From CAZRIE01 sp964600075 (GTDB taxonomy: Bacteria > Bacteroidota > Bacteroidia > Flavobacteriales > Flavobacteriaceae): a DNA stretch of 14,767 bases. The number at the start of each line of letters is the position of its first letter. Position 1 is the stretch's first letter. Below the pieces are notes generated by a model, which saw nothing but the letters and a program-made list of their open reading frames with translations, was not told the origin of the DNA and did not search any database. This document shows positions 14,277 through 14,767 of this stretch, in pieces. The position numbers were made by a program, and so were the translations under genes. The stretch is from the NCBI GenBank assembly GCA_964600075.1, contig CAZRIE010000106.1, positions 1-14,767 on the forward strand, written 5' to 3'.

Positions 14277-14767
14277 ATGAGAAATTTTAAACTATTTCTA
14301 TTGCTTGGTATTTCTACCGCATTTACTTCAATGTATTCACAGGAAATCGCCGACCACGCCTTGGGGCTTCGTCTTGGGGATAGCGACGGATTCGGAGCAG
14401 AAATATCGTATCAGAAATCCATTGGAAGATATACTCGCGCCGAACTGGATTTTGGATGGCGAGACAGTAGGGAATACGATGCTTTTAAACTAGTAGCCTT
14501 ATATCAATGGGTGCATACCATCGATGGAGGTCTGCAATGGTATTACGGATTCGGTGGTGGCTTAGGGTATGTCAATTTCGAGGCTACATTAGACAGCAAT
14601 AATCAACCCTTTGAACCAGATGGCGGCCTATTTGTATTCGCTGCCGGAGATGTGGGCATCGAATATAATTTTGATATACCACTGCTTCTTTCTTTAGATT
14701 TCAGGCCAGAAATTGGTATTATCGGGTACGGAGATTTTAACGATCGTTTAAATTTTGATATAGCACT
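14277..14767 (+). CDS. Exported outer-membrane beta-barrel-like protein, 5' part
   Basis: An open frame starts at ATG 14277 and runs off the window with 163 complete codons and no stop. Residues 1 to about 22 are a classical signal peptide (MRNFKLFLLLGISTAFTSMYSQ). The rest alternates aromatic and polar residues with many glycines, as in small outer-membrane beta-barrels: ALGLRLGDSDGFGAEISYQK, AELDFGWR, LQWYYGFGGGLGYVNF, FAAGDVGIEYNF, LLLSLDFRPEIGI. It resembles the opacity/outer-membrane beta-barrel type of protein common in flavobacteria, whose roles are mostly unknown. No catalytic motif is visible. It is divergent from the dehydrogenase, with 88 bases between the starts, which contain no clear TAnnTTTG box. 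Confidence 0.82.
   Translation, partial: MRNFKLFLLLGISTAFTSMYSQEIADHALGLRLGDSDGFGAEISYQKSIGRYTRAELDFGWRDSREYDAFKLVALYQWVHTIDGGLQWYYGFGGGLGYVNFEATLDSNNQPFEPDGGLFVFAAGDVGIEYNFDIPLLLSLDFRPEIGIIGYGDFNDRLNFDIA

Noticed and set aside
1..14767. Mobile elements, CRISPR arrays or prophage genes
   Set aside because: No transposase, integrase, terminal inverted repeats or regularly spaced repeats were found on either strand; the repeats seen are short and local.

Overview
The window looks like a chromosomal segment from a marine-type member of the Flavobacteriaceae (Bacteroidota). The evidence is low-to-moderate GC, Bacteroidota-style lipoprotein and regulator architectures, weak or absent Shine-Dalgarno sequences, a near-perfect Bacteroidota -7 promoter box (TAnnTTTG) upstream of aroC, and protein families with characteristic flavobacterial forms (MutS2 without an Smr domain, TPR-TM-HTH regulator, DCC-family protein). 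The genus cannot be fixed from sequence alone.

Layout. Bases 2-205 are the 3' end of an rlmF-like 23S rRNA methyltransferase gene. mutS2 follows (325-2499, +). The convergent spacer 2500-2779 holds two small hairpins and an unexplained 63-codon open frame on the minus strand. Then comes the most unusual locus: a minus-strand surface-lipoprotein member of the cholesterol-dependent cytolysin (CDC) superfamily (2780-4309). It is divergent from a TPR/transmembrane/HTH regulator (4621-6522, +). The 311-bp spacer between them is rich in helically phased ATGGAC/CGGAC repeats and holds a perfect inverted repeat. A small DCC (DUF393) thiol-oxidoreductase-like gene (6563-6970, +) follows the regulator and abuts, stop codon to stop codon, a two-gene minus-strand operon of membrane-anchored alpha/beta hydrolases (8633-7776, then 7774-6971).

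The rest is metabolic and runs on the minus strand: a dicarboxylate/acidic amino acid:cation symporter (8720-10045), chorismate synthase aroC (10146-11213) with a convincing terminator and promoter, and a 970-residue FAD plus Fe-S dehydrogenase of the YdiJ/GlcD-GlpC fusion type (11276-14188). A divergent exported beta-barrel-like protein (14277 onward, +) runs off the window end.

How they fit together. Most genes are independent housekeeping or transport units. The CDC-like lipoprotein and the divergent membrane-tethered regulator are the one pair that suggests a dedicated system: a surface pore-former without the cholesterol-binding undecapeptide, possibly controlled through the repeats in the shared promoter region. 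That link is inferred from arrangement, not shown. No tRNA, rRNA, CRISPR array, insertion sequence or phage gene was seen.
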